Shown here: positions 1-7,622 of the stretch, piece by piece | Numbering within the stretch: the first letter of the stretch is position 1 | How the letters are laid out: the number at the start of each line of letters is the position of its first letter | NCBI RefSeq assembly: GCF_005233515.1 | Contig: NZ_QFZZ01000004.1 | Coordinates: forward strand, 320,644-384,643 | DNA length: 64,000 bases | Origin: Pseudomonas sp. CFBP13508 | Lineage (GTDB): Bacteria; Pseudomonadota; Gammaproteobacteria; Pseudomonadales; Pseudomonadaceae | Reading direction: 5' to 3' | Translations under genes and position numbers: made by a program | The notes under the pieces: model-generated | Told to the model about the DNA's origin: nothing | Databases searched by the model: none | Seen by the model: the letters and a program-made list of their open reading frames with translations, nothing else

Positions 1-285
1 GGCAGGGGTGCCTTTGAACAGTCGGTTCAGGTGCAGGCTGTTGCCTTTGTCCGCGCCGAGTTTCAACGCGGTGTACTTGATCAGCGGCCGCGTGGCCGGC
101 GATAGCTGGAATTCGGCGTAGAAGCTACGCAGAAGCTCGAGGACTTCCCAGTGTTCAGGCGTCAACTCGACGTCTTCGGCGGCGGCGAGGGCGCTGGCGA
201 CTTCAGCCGACCAGTCGTTGAGGTCAACGAGAAAGCCGTCCTTGTCCAGTTCGATGGCGCGGGCGCCGACGGTCATTGAATTCAT
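1..285 (-). CDS. tusE: TusE/DsrC sulfur-relay protein (partial, C-terminus off the window)
   Basis: This is the last sulfur carrier of the Tus relay. It takes persulfide from TusBCD and passes it to MnmA for 2-thiouridine formation at the tRNA wobble position. The visible 95 residues carry the family core (DGFLVDLNDW near residues 16-25, then LTPEHWEVLELLR and IKYTALKLGADKGNS). The C-terminal tail with the active cysteine lies beyond base 1, so catalytic competence cannot be judged. The start at 285 overlaps the tusB stop in an ATGA arrangement, which favours it over the ATG at 276. It is the fourth gene of a tusDCBE operon. Confidence 0.93.
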   Translation of the reverse strand, partial: MNSMTVGARAIELDKDGFLVDLNDWSAEVASALAAAEDVELTPEHWEVLELLRSFYAEFQLSPATRPLIKYTALKLGADKGNSLHLNRLFKGTPA

Positions 286-575
286 AGCCAGCTGTTGACC
301 TTGGCGTGATGGATCGACAGTTCGACGAAGGCCGGATAGTCGATGGCCTCGGCCCAGTCTGGAATCTCGATCGCACGCGCCTGTGCGTCCTCAACCAATA
401 CAAAAAGTTTGATTGGTCGCTCTTGCAGAGCAGAGAACGGCGCAGTGTCCGGTTGCAGCGCATACACCGCATCGCCGGACAACAACACGGCATCGGCGCT
501 GCCGAGCAGGCGCAGGCAACTGCTCAGGCGATCGTCGCCGAACGGGGAATGAGACAACACATGCAAAGTCGACAT
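282..575 (-). CDS. tusB: Sulfur relay protein TusB/DsrH
   Basis: This is the small subunit of the TusBCD heterohexamer, which accepts sulfur from TusA and hands it to TusE in the cytoplasm. The 97-residue length is normal for the family. The protein opens with MSTLHVLSHSPF and ends in a short tail with a Trp (NSWL), as TusB proteins do. Its start codon shares one base with the tusC stop (TGATG) and its stop overlaps the tusE start (ATGA), so the genes are probably translationally coupled. The identification rests on both the sequence and the operon position. Confidence 0.92.
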   Translation of the reverse strand: MSTLHVLSHSPFGDDRLSSCLRLLGSADAVLLSGDAVYALQPDTAPFSALQERPIKLFVLVEDAQARAIEIPDWAEAIDYPAFVELSIHHAKVNSWL

Positions 576-931
576 CAGAGGGTAATCACCTGATCGTAGC
601 GGTCAATAAGGGCGGTGATTTGATCAGCGGCCAGTGGCTGCGCTTCGTCCAGCGACAGGTTGCCAAGACCGCGAGCATTGGCGCTTTCGACGCAATAGAA
701 CAGCTCTTCGATACCAAACATCGGTAGCGCCTGCAGATTGGCGCTGAGGTCTTTCTGCTGCACGGCCTTGGCGTTCTGCCCGGCGGCCAGTTGCAGCACG
801 CCGTCATCGAGAAACAGCAAACCGATCGGCAGATCGAAGGCGCCGCCGGCGAGCACGATATCCAGCGCTTCCCGTGCGCCGGGGCCGGACCAAGGCGATT
901 GGCGGCTGATGATCAATAGCGATTTGGCCAT
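575..931 (-). CDS. tusC: Sulfur relay protein TusC/DsrF
   Basis: This is a DsrE/F-fold subunit of the TusBCD complex, 118 residues long, in the cytoplasm. The fold is recognisable from MAKSLLIISRQSPWSG at the N-terminus and the GLLFLDDGVLQL strand-loop near residue 40. The ATG at 931 is used because it lies two bases after the tusD stop; a TTG two codons upstream is less likely. TusC is generally not the sulfur-bearing subunit, so the lack of the TusD cysteine context is expected. It sits between tusD and tusB in the same operon. Confidence 0.92.
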   Translation of the reverse strand: MAKSLLIISRQSPWSGPGAREALDIVLAGGAFDLPIGLLFLDDGVLQLAAGQNAKAVQQKDLSANLQALPMFGIEELFYCVESANARGLGNLSLDEAQPLAADQITALIDRYDQVITL

Positions 932-933
932 GT

Positions 934-1326
934 TCAAGCGCCTCCGAAACAGATGAGCCGATCAGCGTCCTGCACGGCGTCGTGCAATTGACCCAGACCG
1001 GACAATTCCCACGGCGCGCTGAGCGAAATCGCTTCACGCTGGTAACGCTTGGCTTCTTCTTCGTTCAACACACCACGGCGCAGAGCGGCGGCGATGCAGA
1101 CCACGCCATCAAGTTGCTTTTCGTTGATAAAGGCGCGCCATTGCTTGGGCAAATCCAGTTCATCCTGCGGCGTCACCACCGCATCGGAGGCGTTGAACAC
1201 GCCGTCCTGATAGAGGAACAGCCGAACAATCTCATGGCCGCCAGCCAGCGCGGCCTGGGCAAACAGCAAGGCACGGCGCGAGGAGGGCGCATGGGCGGCG
1301 GAAAACAGCGCAATGGCGAACTTCAT
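934..1326 (-). CDS. tusD: Sulfurtransferase TusD/DsrE
   Basis: This is the sulfur-accepting subunit of TusBCD. The conserved cysteine is seen in VVCIAAALRRGV, matching the active cysteine environment of E. coli TusD. The protein is 130 residues long and opens with MKFAIALFSAAHAPSS. A longer frame begins ten codons upstream at 1356, but the internal ATG gives the typical family N-terminus. It is the first gene of the operon, which runs leftward as tusD-tusC-tusB-tusE with overlaps or gaps of a few bases. The operon promoter should lie between 1327 and about 1410. Confidence 0.92.
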   Translation of the reverse strand: MKFAIALFSAAHAPSSRRALLFAQAALAGGHEIVRLFLYQDGVFNASDAVVTPQDELDLPKQWRAFINEKQLDGVVCIAAALRRGVLNEEEAKRYQREAISLSAPWELSGLGQLHDAVQDADRLICFGGA

Positions 1327-1408
1327 GATGGACTCGATCAACGAAACTGCGGCCATGATAAAGCTTTATTGCTACAGCCGCGAAACCCGAGTTTTACGCA
1401 GATACCTT

Positions 1409-1493
1409 TGTAGGAGCTGCCGAAGGCTGCGATCTTTTGATTTTGCTCTTCAAGATCAGGATCAAAAGATCGCAGCCTTCGGCAGCTCCTACA
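1409..1493. repeat. Inverted repeat of the GAAGGCTGCGATCTTTTGA family
   Basis: The 33-bp arms at 1409-1441 and 1461-1493 are perfect reverse complements around a 19-bp spacer. The arm core is GCTGCGATCTTTTGAT, flanked by TGTAGGAGCTGCCGAAG. Two more elements with this core occur at 45557-45648 and 55379-55464. All three are intergenic, as expected for dispersed REP-type elements of Pseudomonas. Transcripts from either side could form a long hairpin here. Confidence 0.9.
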
Positions 1494-1497
1494 TCGA

Positions 1498-1827
1498 TTA
1501 CGGCGTAATGCCGTAAAGATCGCAATATTCGATCCAGTCCATCCCCGCCATTTCTGCCACTTCCCGGTGCACTTCCAGGCGTTGCGCCTGATAGTCCTCC
1601 GGCGAATCAGCGGTCAGCTGCAATGTCAGCTCCCAGGCAAACAACCCTTGGCTTTCCGCCTCAGCCTCGAATGCTTCGTGCAAGCGTTCTTCGCGGTACT
1701 GCGCCTGGGTTTCGCCCTTGGCCTGAGCCAGCAGCGGGTTGAGATGGTCGAGGGTTTCACGTAGTTCGGGTCGCGCATCGAGAAACAGTTTCAAAGCCTG
1801 TTCATGTCGCTGGTCGCTAGGCGCCAT
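1498..1827 (-). CDS. Uncharacterised small protein (possibly DUF6388 family)
   Basis: This is a 109-residue soluble protein, mostly charged and probably helical, starting MAPSDQRHEQALKLFLDARP and ending MDWIEYCDLYGITP. It has no signal peptide or membrane segment and one cysteine near the C-terminus. It resembles small Pseudomonas proteins that I recall being grouped as DUF6388; this was not verified. It starts on the same strand as the tus operon, about 170 bases upstream, with a REP-type inverted repeat in between, so co-transcription is doubtful. No function can be given. Confidence 0.75.
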   Translation of the reverse strand: MAPSDQRHEQALKLFLDARPELRETLDHLNPLLAQAKGETQAQYREERLHEAFEAEAESQGLFAWELTLQLTADSPEDYQAQRLEVHREVAEMAGMDWIEYCDLYGITP

Positions 1828-1960
1828 GTAATTTCCTTGTGTGACTGATGACCATAGGGTGCCGCACCTGCTTGCGCATGTCGCGCATGAAAACAGTAAA
1901 GCAGAACGATTTGCCGCGTCGCAGTGCTACAGTCCGCTTTTTTCTCGATGAGCAAATGCA

Positions 1961-2311
1961 ATGCGAATGCTGATGGTAGTGCTGGCGGCGGCCCTGTTGG
2001 CCGGGTGCGCCGGTTCGGTGATGAACGATGCTCGCAGCAAGAGCCCGGACAAGGTCCTGACCTCGGACAAGCCGGAGAAAGACGTCGCCCGGTGCGTGCA
2101 ATTTGCCTGGCAGGACGAAGCGGTGTTTGGCGTCGACGCGGCGGCCTATCTGGAGCCGCGCGAGTCCGGTGGCACTACGGTTTACACGCGTTCGGCAGAG
2201 TCGTTTGTCGATGTGATTACCGAAACGTCAGGTACTACCTTGAACTATTACGCGCAGAAGAGTGATTTTGTCGCGATGCGGCGGATGGCGGCGATGGCGA
2301 CCTGCCTTTGA
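1961..2311 (+). CDS. Small lipoprotein of unknown function
   Basis: The 116-residue product has a lipoprotein signal peptide (MRMLMVVLAAALLAGCAG; lipobox LLAGC, with Cys16 as the expected lipidated residue). The residue after the cysteine is Ala, which does not match the Asp inner-membrane retention signal, so an outer-membrane position is plausible. The mature part contains two further cysteines (DVARCVQFAW and ATCL at the end) that could form a disulfide. It is divergent from the gene ending at 1498. The function is unknown. Confidence 0.8.
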   Translation: MRMLMVVLAAALLAGCAGSVMNDARSKSPDKVLTSDKPEKDVARCVQFAWQDEAVFGVDAAAYLEPRESGGTTVYTRSAESFVDVITETSGTTLNYYAQKSDFVAMRRMAAMATCL

Positions 2312-2335
2312 TTATGCTGCGAAGCAGTTGACGCT

Positions 2336-2401
2336 TTCGCGAGCAGGCTCGCTCCCACAGGTTGTAATGCGTTGCACTGTGGGAGCGAGCCTGCTCGCGA
2401 A
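2336..2401. repeat. REP doublet, outward arrangement
   Basis: The arm TTCGCGAGCAGGCTCGCTCC with CACA following (2336-2359) is the exact reverse complement of the arm at 2378-2401, with an 18-bp spacer. Each arm itself contains the GCGAGC/GCTCGC hairpin. This arrangement, with the TTCGCG half first, is opposite to the more common one in this window and is shared only with 57826-57890. Confidence 0.9.
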
Positions 2402-2412
2402 TACGGCATGAC

Positions 2413-2838
2413 TCAATCGATCAGGCGCTTCTGAAAGTAGTGCCGCTTGTGCCCCGGTGGGTAGTCAACGATTTCCCCAAACTGGCTGAACCCCAGCTTC
2501 CTGTAGAACTCCGGCGCCTGAAAATCGAAGGTGTCGAGCCAGAGGCCGTAGCAATTCTTTTCCCTGGCCAGGGCTTCCGCCTGAGCCATCAATTTCGAGC
2601 CGATCCCCTGTCCGCGACCCTGTTCCGGCACGGACAGCAGCTCGATGAACATCCAGCGAAAAATCATTCGCCCGTACAAACCGCCCAGTATTTCGCCATT
2701 CTGGTCTTTGACCATCAAGGCGAACGGCTCGGATTTAGAACCGCCGGTTTGATCATCGTTGTACTCGATCAGTGGCTGCAGAATGGCCTGACGCTGTTCC
2801 TCGGTAGGATTCTGCGTCAACTCGATACGCAAATTCAT
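2413..2838 (-). CDS. GNAT family N-acetyltransferase
   Basis: This is a 141-residue acetyl-CoA-dependent acetyltransferase. The acetyl-CoA pyrophosphate loop reads VPEQGRGQGIGSKLM (about residues 69-83), and the C-terminal FYRKLGFSQFGEI segment is the usual GNAT beta6-beta7 end. The ATG at 2838 is preceded by AGGAAG at proper spacing; the longer frame to 2910 adds an unlikely leader. The sequence context (LWLDTFDFQAPEFYRKLGF) resembles GNATs acting on small molecules or antibiotics, but the substrate cannot be inferred. It appears to be transcribed alone. Confidence 0.85.
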   Translation of the reverse strand: MNLRIELTQNPTEEQRQAILQPLIEYNDDQTGGSKSEPFALMVKDQNGEILGGLYGRMIFRWMFIELLSVPEQGRGQGIGSKLMAQAEALAREKNCYGLWLDTFDFQAPEFYRKLGFSQFGEIVDYPPGHKRHYFQKRLID

Positions 2839-2990
2839 GCATGACTTCCTTGTGTAATTGAAAGCCCAGCCTAACGCGTCCGGGCAAGCGTCTCCAAGCC
2901 CTTCGATCAAACAAGCGGAACCGTCAAACCAGCGTTGCGGTCTAGGCTTTTATCGCGTCTTTCCCTGAGCGCGATTGATGAGGAAATCCC

Positions 2991-3431
2991 GTGAATATTT
3001 TTGAAGCCCTGCGCGAAAGCCACGAGCGCCAGCGCACTTACGCCAAGGCTTTGATCGCGACCAGCGGCGACAGCCCTGAGCGGGTCGAGGCCTACAAGCA
3101 GCTCAAAGCAGAACTGCAAGCGCATGAAACCGCTGAAGAGCGGCATTTCTACATTCCGTTGATGGAAATCGATGAAGGCGTGGACCTGAGCCGCCACGCC
3201 ATCGCCGAACACCACGAAATGGACGAGATGATGGAAGAGCTCGACGAGACCGAAATGTCCAGTCCGGCCTGGCTGGCCACGGCCAAAAAGCTTTCCGACA
3301 AGGTTCATCACCACCTCGAGGAAGAAGAGCACAAATTCTTCCAGATGGCCGGCAAGCTGCTCGACGATAAACAGAAAACCCAACTCGCCGGGCAGTACGA
3401 AAAGGAGTATCAGGCGCAACTGTCTGAATGA
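2991..3431 (+). CDS. Hemerythrin HHE domain protein
   Basis: This is a 146-residue soluble four-helix protein with spaced His/Glu metal ligands: SHERQR near residue 10, AHETAEERHFYIPL near 44-57, AEHHEMDEMME near 71-81, and HHHLEEEEHKFF near 105-116. This pattern fits the HHE cation-binding (di-iron) family, which binds oxygen or nitric oxide or helps iron and redox stress handling. The start is GTG at 2991, preceded by GAGGAAA at good spacing; no ATG is suitably placed. It appears monocistronic. The exact role is unknown. Confidence 0.88.
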   Translation: MNIFEALRESHERQRTYAKALIATSGDSPERVEAYKQLKAELQAHETAEERHFYIPLMEIDEGVDLSRHAIAEHHEMDEMMEELDETEMSSPAWLATAKKLSDKVHHHLEEEEHKFFQMAGKLLDDKQKTQLAGQYEKEYQAQLSE

Positions 3432-3638
3432 CCAAAGGCGACTCGGCGTGTAGGTGTTCAGCTACACGTTGAGTGCGATGTGTCGACTGGTACTGGTTAT
3501 CCATCCAGTCTTTTCGGGTTTTCGACGTCCTGCACAGTCGCATCGTGACAAAGGCGCCGATGGACAAAAAATTCACCTCCGCTAGCTTGAAGGCCTCTCC
3601 TCGGGAAGGAGAGTTCTCAAATCAACGGAGTGAAGAAG

Positions 3639-4274
3639 ATGAATCAGGCAATCCCACAAACCCAACTCAAACACGGTCGTGTCATCTCGCCAGCGAGTCG
3701 CGGCGCAGTGGCCATCGACCTCGGCCTGCTCGGCGCTTGGCAAGTCAATGAAATGGAGGGCGGCAAGAACTTTCCGGCCCTGGACGCCGGACCTTTCCCG
3801 CAACCTTTCGAGACCGACTCGGACAGCGTCGCGCCGCCGGCCGATGGCCACATTCTCAGCGGCGGCAAGACCGATGCCCGCGATTGCGTCAATTGCACCG
3901 GCGAGGAGATGAGCAAGAAGCTCGGCCGTTTATTCAACTGGCCGCTGCTCAACGTCCATCCGGGCCAGATTCTTGAGGTCAGCTGGGCCTACACCGCGCC
4001 GCACACCACCCGTGGTTATCGCTGGCTGATCACCAAAGACGGCTGGGATCCACAGCAACGCATCAGCCGTGCGCAGCTGGAAACCCAGCCGTTCTTCGAA
4101 GACTTCTACCCGCAAGTGCCGTATTACAGCCATGCTGATGAATTGAAGGCCAAGGTCGATCATCAAGTGAAGCTGCCTGCGAACAAGCAGGGTCATCACG
4201 TCATTGTGCTGATGTGGATCGTCGCCAACACCGGCAACGCTTTCTACCAGGCCTTCGACGTCGACTTCCAGTAA
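3639..4274 (+). CDS. AA10-type lytic polysaccharide monooxygenase-like protein without signal peptide
   Basis: The 211-residue product has the AA10 (chitin-binding type 3) layout. A histidine begins the motif HGRVISPASRG (His12), a second copper-type histidine lies in APHTTRGYRWLITKDGWDP (His122), and NTGNAFYQAFDVDF forms the end. In secreted LPMOs the first histidine becomes the N-terminal residue after signal cleavage and binds copper with its amino group. Here it is preceded only by MNQAIPQTQLK, which is polar and cannot be a Sec signal. The ATG at 3639 has GGAG eight bases upstream; an in-frame GTG at 3630 adds only three residues. Two cysteines (ARDCVNCTGEE) are present. A strong terminator follows. 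Family assignment is firm; activity is uncertain. Confidence 0.85.
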   Translation: MNQAIPQTQLKHGRVISPASRGAVAIDLGLLGAWQVNEMEGGKNFPALDAGPFPQPFETDSDSVAPPADGHILSGGKTDARDCVNCTGEEMSKKLGRLFNWPLLNVHPGQILEVSWAYTAPHTTRGYRWLITKDGWDPQQRISRAQLETQPFFEDFYPQVPYYSHADELKAKVDHQVKLPANKQGHHVIVLMWIVANTGNAFYQAFDVDFQ

Positions 4275-4290
4275 CCGCGGGAGCGGAACG

Positions 4291-4318
4291 AGCCCGGTAG
4301 CGCTGCCGGGCTTTTTTT
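4291..4318 (+). terminator. Rho-independent terminator of the LPMO-like gene
   Basis: The stem AGCCCGG/CCGGGCT around TAGCGCTG is followed by a run of seven T, about 17 bases after the stop codon. Confidence 0.9.
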
Positions 4319-4372
4319 GTCTGCGCAATTGTCCGACCATGGCAGTCCCCCACGAAGACAGGATCAGACGCG

Positions 4373-4960
4373 ATGTCCAACACAGCCGAACGGGTCAACA
4401 TCGTCGACACTCAGGTGTTGTCCCACGACTGGTATCTGCTGAAGAAAATCACCTTCGATTACCACCGCAACAACGGCGAGTGGCAGCGCCAGACCCGCGA
4501 GGTCTACGACCGGGGCAACGGCGCGGCGATTCTGCTGTTCAACCGCGAAAACCGCACGGTGGTGCTGACCCGCCAGTTTCGTTTGCCGGTGTTCGTCAAT
4601 GGTCACGATGGTTTGCTCATCGAGGTGGCGGCGGGGTTGCTGGAAGGTGCCGCCCCAGAGCAACGCATTCGTGACGAAGCCGAGGAGGAAACCGGTTATC
4701 GCGTGCACGACGTGAAAAAAGTATTCGAGGCGTACATGAGTCCCGGTTCGGTGACGGAGAAACTGCACTTCTTTATCGCTGAATACGACGCCGCGTCCAA
4801 AGTCAGCGACGGTGGTGGCCTGGAAGAGGAAACCGAAGAACTGGAAGTGCTCGAGTGGGGCTTCGATGAGGCACTGGCAGCGTTTCAACGCGGCGAGATC
4901 TGCGATGCCAAGACCATCATGCTGTTGCAGTACGCGGCGATGAACAACCTCTTCGCTTGA
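4373..4960 (+). CDS. nudK: Nudix hydrolase, GDP-mannose pyrophosphatase NudK-like
   Basis: This 195-residue cytoplasmic Nudix enzyme probably hydrolyses GDP-mannose or related nucleotide sugars to GMP and sugar phosphate. The Nudix helix is LLEGAAPEQRIRDEAEEETG (about residues 89-108), with the NudK-type variation before EEETG. The N-terminal strands (VDTQVLSHDWYLLKKITFDY) and the loop AYMSPGSVTEKLHFF also fit NudK. Its length equals that of the family (about 190). It follows the terminator at 4291-4318, so it has its own promoter. Substrate specificity is by homology only. Confidence 0.85.
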   Translation: MSNTAERVNIVDTQVLSHDWYLLKKITFDYHRNNGEWQRQTREVYDRGNGAAILLFNRENRTVVLTRQFRLPVFVNGHDGLLIEVAAGLLEGAAPEQRIRDEAEEETGYRVHDVKKVFEAYMSPGSVTEKLHFFIAEYDAASKVSDGGGLEEETEELEVLEWGFDEALAAFQRGEICDAKTIMLLQYAAMNNLFA

Positions 4961-5107
4961 TTCGGGCAGGAGCTGCCGACGGCTGCGATGGCTCAGCATA
5001 CTGGCTGAACGGGGAGGCGCAATACGTAAAGCCGACCATACTGCTTGTTGCTCCTGAAGCGTTGCCCTGCGTTTGCGCAGTCCCCGAAAACAAAAAGAGA
5101 TCGACTC

Positions 5108-6835
5108 ATGAAGTACGAACCTTTGGCCAGATCGCTCATTGCGACCTCCCTGGCGCTCAGCTGTCTCATGGCTCACGCGGCATCAGTGGCGCCGGTTGCG
5201 GCGGAAAACGGCATGGTGGTCACCGCGCAACATCTGGCGACCCATGTGGGTGTCGATGTGTTGAAAAGCGGCGGCAACGCCGTGGATGCGGCGGTCGCGG
5301 TGGGCTATGCGCTGGCGGTGGTCTATCCGGCTGCGGGCAACCTCGGCGGCGGCGGGTTCATGACCATTCAACTGGCGGACGGGCGCAAGAGCTTTCTCGA
5401 TTTCCGCGAAAAAGCGCCGCTGGCAGCGACCGCCAACATGTATCTGGACAAGGACGGTAACGTCATCCCGGACCTGAGCACCCGCGGGCACCTGGCGGTC
5501 GGCGTGCCGGGTACAGTGTCTGGCATGGAGCTGGCGCTGAGCAAATACGGCACCAAACAGCGCAAGGAGATGATTGCCCCGGCGATCAAACTGGCCGAAG
5601 ACGGTTTCGAACTGCAACAGGGCGATGTCGAGTTGCTTGAGTACGCGACGGATGTGTTCAAGAAGGACATGCGCGATTCCGGCTCGATCTTCCTCAGCAA
5701 CGGCGAGCCGATGCAGGTCGGGCAGAAACTGGTGCAAAAGGATCTGGCGAAAACCCTGCGGACGATTTCCGACAAGGGCGCCGACGGCTTCTACAAAGGC
5801 TGGGTCGCCGATGCCATCGTCACCTCCAGTCAGGCCAACAAAGGCATCATCACCCAGGCTGACCTGGACAAATACAAAACCCGCGAACTGGCCCCGGTTG
5901 AGTGCGATTATCGCGGCTATCACGTGGTCTCGGCGCCACCGCCAAGCTCCGGCGGGGTGGTGATCTGCCAGATCATGAATATCCTCGAAGGCTATCCGAT
6001 GAAGGACCTGGGCTTCCATTCGGCTCAGGGCATGCACTACCAGATCGAAGCGATGCGCCACGCGTACGTCGATCGCAACAGCTACCTTGGCGATCCGGAT
6101 TTCGTGAAAAATCCCATCGAGCATCTGCTGGACAAGAACTATGCGACCAAACTGCGCAACGCCATCCAGCCGCAAAAGGCCGGCGTGTCGGCTGAGCTCA
6201 AACCCGGTGTAGCGCCGCATGAAGGCAGCAACACCACGCACTATTCGATCGTCGACAAGTGGGGCAATGCCGTTTCGGTCACTTACACCCTTAATGACTG
6301 GTTCGGCGCCGGCGTGATGGCGAGCAAGACCGGGGTGATCCTCAACGACGAAATGGACGACTTCACCTCCAAGGTCGGCGTGCCGAACATGTACGGTCTG
6401 GTTCAGGGGGAAGCCAATGCCATCGCACCGGGCAAAGCGCCGCTGTCGTCGATGAGTCCGACCATCGTCACCAAGGATGGCAAAGTGGTGATGGTGGTCG
6501 GCACGCCGGGTGGTAGCCGGATCATCACCGCGACCTTGCTGACCATGCTCAACGTCATCGATTACGGCATGGGCTTGCAGGAAGCGGTCGACGCGCCGCG
6601 CTTCCATCAGCAGTGGATGCCGGAGGAAACCAACCTCGAAGACTTCGCCGCCAGCCCGGATACGAAAAAGCTCCTCGAGAGCTGGGGCCACAAGTTTGCC
6701 GGCCCGCAGGATCCCAACCACATCGCCGCGATTCTGGTCGGCGCGCCGTCACTGGACGGCAAACCGGTTGGCAAGAATCGCTTCTACGGCGCCAACGATC
6801 CACGGCGCAATACCGGCTTGTCTTTGGGTTACTGA
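5108..6835 (+). CDS. ggt: Gamma-glutamyltransferase (periplasmic, self-cleaving)
   Basis: This enzyme hydrolyses or transfers the gamma-glutamyl group of glutathione and related peptides in the periplasm. The 575-residue precursor has a Sec signal peptide ending near MAHAASVA. The autocatalytic site is N-TTHYSIVDKWGNAVS, with Thr376 as the expected first residue of the small subunit and nucleophile. The oxyanion and substrate loop GTPGGSRIITATLL is intact, as is the N-terminal SGGNAVDAAVAVGYAL helix. The ATG at 5108 is chosen for the signal peptide; an upstream frame start at 5045 lacks one. The cysteine hydrolase downstream starts 65 bases later and may be co-transcribed unless the weak hairpin at 6848-6869 terminates. 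Confidence 0.95.
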   Translation: MKYEPLARSLIATSLALSCLMAHAASVAPVAAENGMVVTAQHLATHVGVDVLKSGGNAVDAAVAVGYALAVVYPAAGNLGGGGFMTIQLADGRKSFLDFREKAPLAATANMYLDKDGNVIPDLSTRGHLAVGVPGTVSGMELALSKYGTKQRKEMIAPAIKLAEDGFELQQGDVELLEYATDVFKKDMRDSGSIFLSNGEPMQVGQKLVQKDLAKTLRTISDKGADGFYKGWVADAIVTSSQANKGIITQADLDKYKTRELAPVECDYRGYHVVSAPPPSSGGVVICQIMNILEGYPMKDLGFHSAQGMHYQIEAMRHAYVDRNSYLGDPDFVKNPIEHLLDKNYATKLRNAIQPQKAGVSAELKPGVAPHEGSNTTHYSIVDKWGNAVSVTYTLNDWFGAGVMASKTGVILNDEMDDFTSKVGVPNMYGLVQGEANAIAPGKAPLSSMSPTIVTKDGKVVMVVGTPGGSRIITATLLTMLNVIDYGMGLQEAVDAPRFHQQWMPEETNLEDFAASPDTKKLLESWGHKFAGPQDPNHIAAILVGAPSLDGKPVGKNRFYGANDPRRNTGLSLGY

Positions 6836-6847
6836 GCGGAGTAAAAA

Positions 6848-6869
6848 GGGGCGGGCGCAGGTCCGCCCC
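6848..6869 (+). terminator. Weak hairpin after ggt
   Basis: The stem GGGGCGG/CCGCCCC around an eight-base loop lies 12 bases after the ggt stop. There is no proper T run (ATTCTC follows), so termination may be partial. Confidence 0.45.
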
Positions 6870-6900
6870 ATTCTCAAGGACTGATCAAGGAAGGCTCGAC

Positions 6901-7434
6901 ATGACCACCGCATTACTGATCATCGATGTCCAGCAAGCCCTGTGTGCTGGTGAATATCAGTGCTTTGAAATCGACCGCGTGATCGCCACGATCAACGATC
7001 TGAGCCAGCGCGCCCGCGACGCTGGCGTTCCGGTAGTGTTGATCCAGCATGAAGAAAAGGACGGTCCGTTCGTGCATGGTGCGGACGGTTGGCAACTGGC
7101 TAACGGTCTGCTGACTTCGACGAAAGACCTGCGTGTAGGCAAAACTACCGGGGACTCTTTCTACCAGACCGATCTCGGCAAGCTGCTGCCCAGCGAGGAC
7201 TTCGAACGCCTGATCATCTGCGGCCTGCAAACCGATTACTGCGTCAACGCCACGGTGCGCAGCGCGCATTCACTGGGCTACGACATCGTCGTCGCGCAGG
7301 ATGCGCATTCGACGGTGGATAACGGCAACATGAGCGCCGAGGACATCATTGCCGAACACAACAAGGACTTCGCCGCCCTGACCAGTTCCGTGGCGCGAAT
7401 CGACGTCAAACCGGCAGCCCAAATCACCTTCTGA
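6901..7434 (+). CDS. Cysteine hydrolase, isochorismatase-like family
   Basis: This 177-residue cytoplasmic amidohydrolase-type enzyme has the nicotinamidase/isochorismatase fold. The catalytic Asp is in TALLIIDVQQAL (Asp9) and the nucleophilic Cys is in ICGLQTDYCVNATVRSA (about Cys113). The VAQDAHST segment near residue 134 is also typical. The start is the ATG at 6901, preceded by AAGGAAGG. Its substrate cannot be deduced; the neighbour ggt suggests amide or nitrogen scavenging, but that is weak inference. Confidence 0.85.
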   Translation: MTTALLIIDVQQALCAGEYQCFEIDRVIATINDLSQRARDAGVPVVLIQHEEKDGPFVHGADGWQLANGLLTSTKDLRVGKTTGDSFYQTDLGKLLPSEDFERLIICGLQTDYCVNATVRSAHSLGYDIVVAQDAHSTVDNGNMSAEDIIAEHNKDFAALTSSVARIDVKPAAQITF

Positions 7435-7450
7435 ACTCACACAAAACCCC

Positions 7451-7539
7451 TGTGGGAGCGAGCCTGCTCGCGAAAGCGCTGTTACAGCCAACATCAAACC
7501 GACTGATATACCGCCTTCGCGAGCAGGCTCGCTCCCACA
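7451..7539. repeat. REPIN (paired REP, 89 bp)
   Basis: The 24-bp arms at 7451-7474 (TGTGGGAGCGAGCCTGCTCG, then CGAA) and 7516-7539 are perfect reverse complements with a 41-bp spacer. It lies between the cysteine hydrolase and the LprI-domain gene. Confidence 0.93.
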
Positions 7540-7622
7540 GGGGTGAGCAGGCTCTACGACAACGGCGATTTACGGCAGCAGCACTGGCATACTCCCCGCC
7601 GCCCGAAGAATGGAATCTCTCG

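Noticed and set aside
5183..6721. Long minus-strand open frame (512 codons) antisense to ggt
   Set aside because: It is a shadow of the GC-rich ggt codon pattern: His/Arg-rich, no ribosome site, no recognisable domain.
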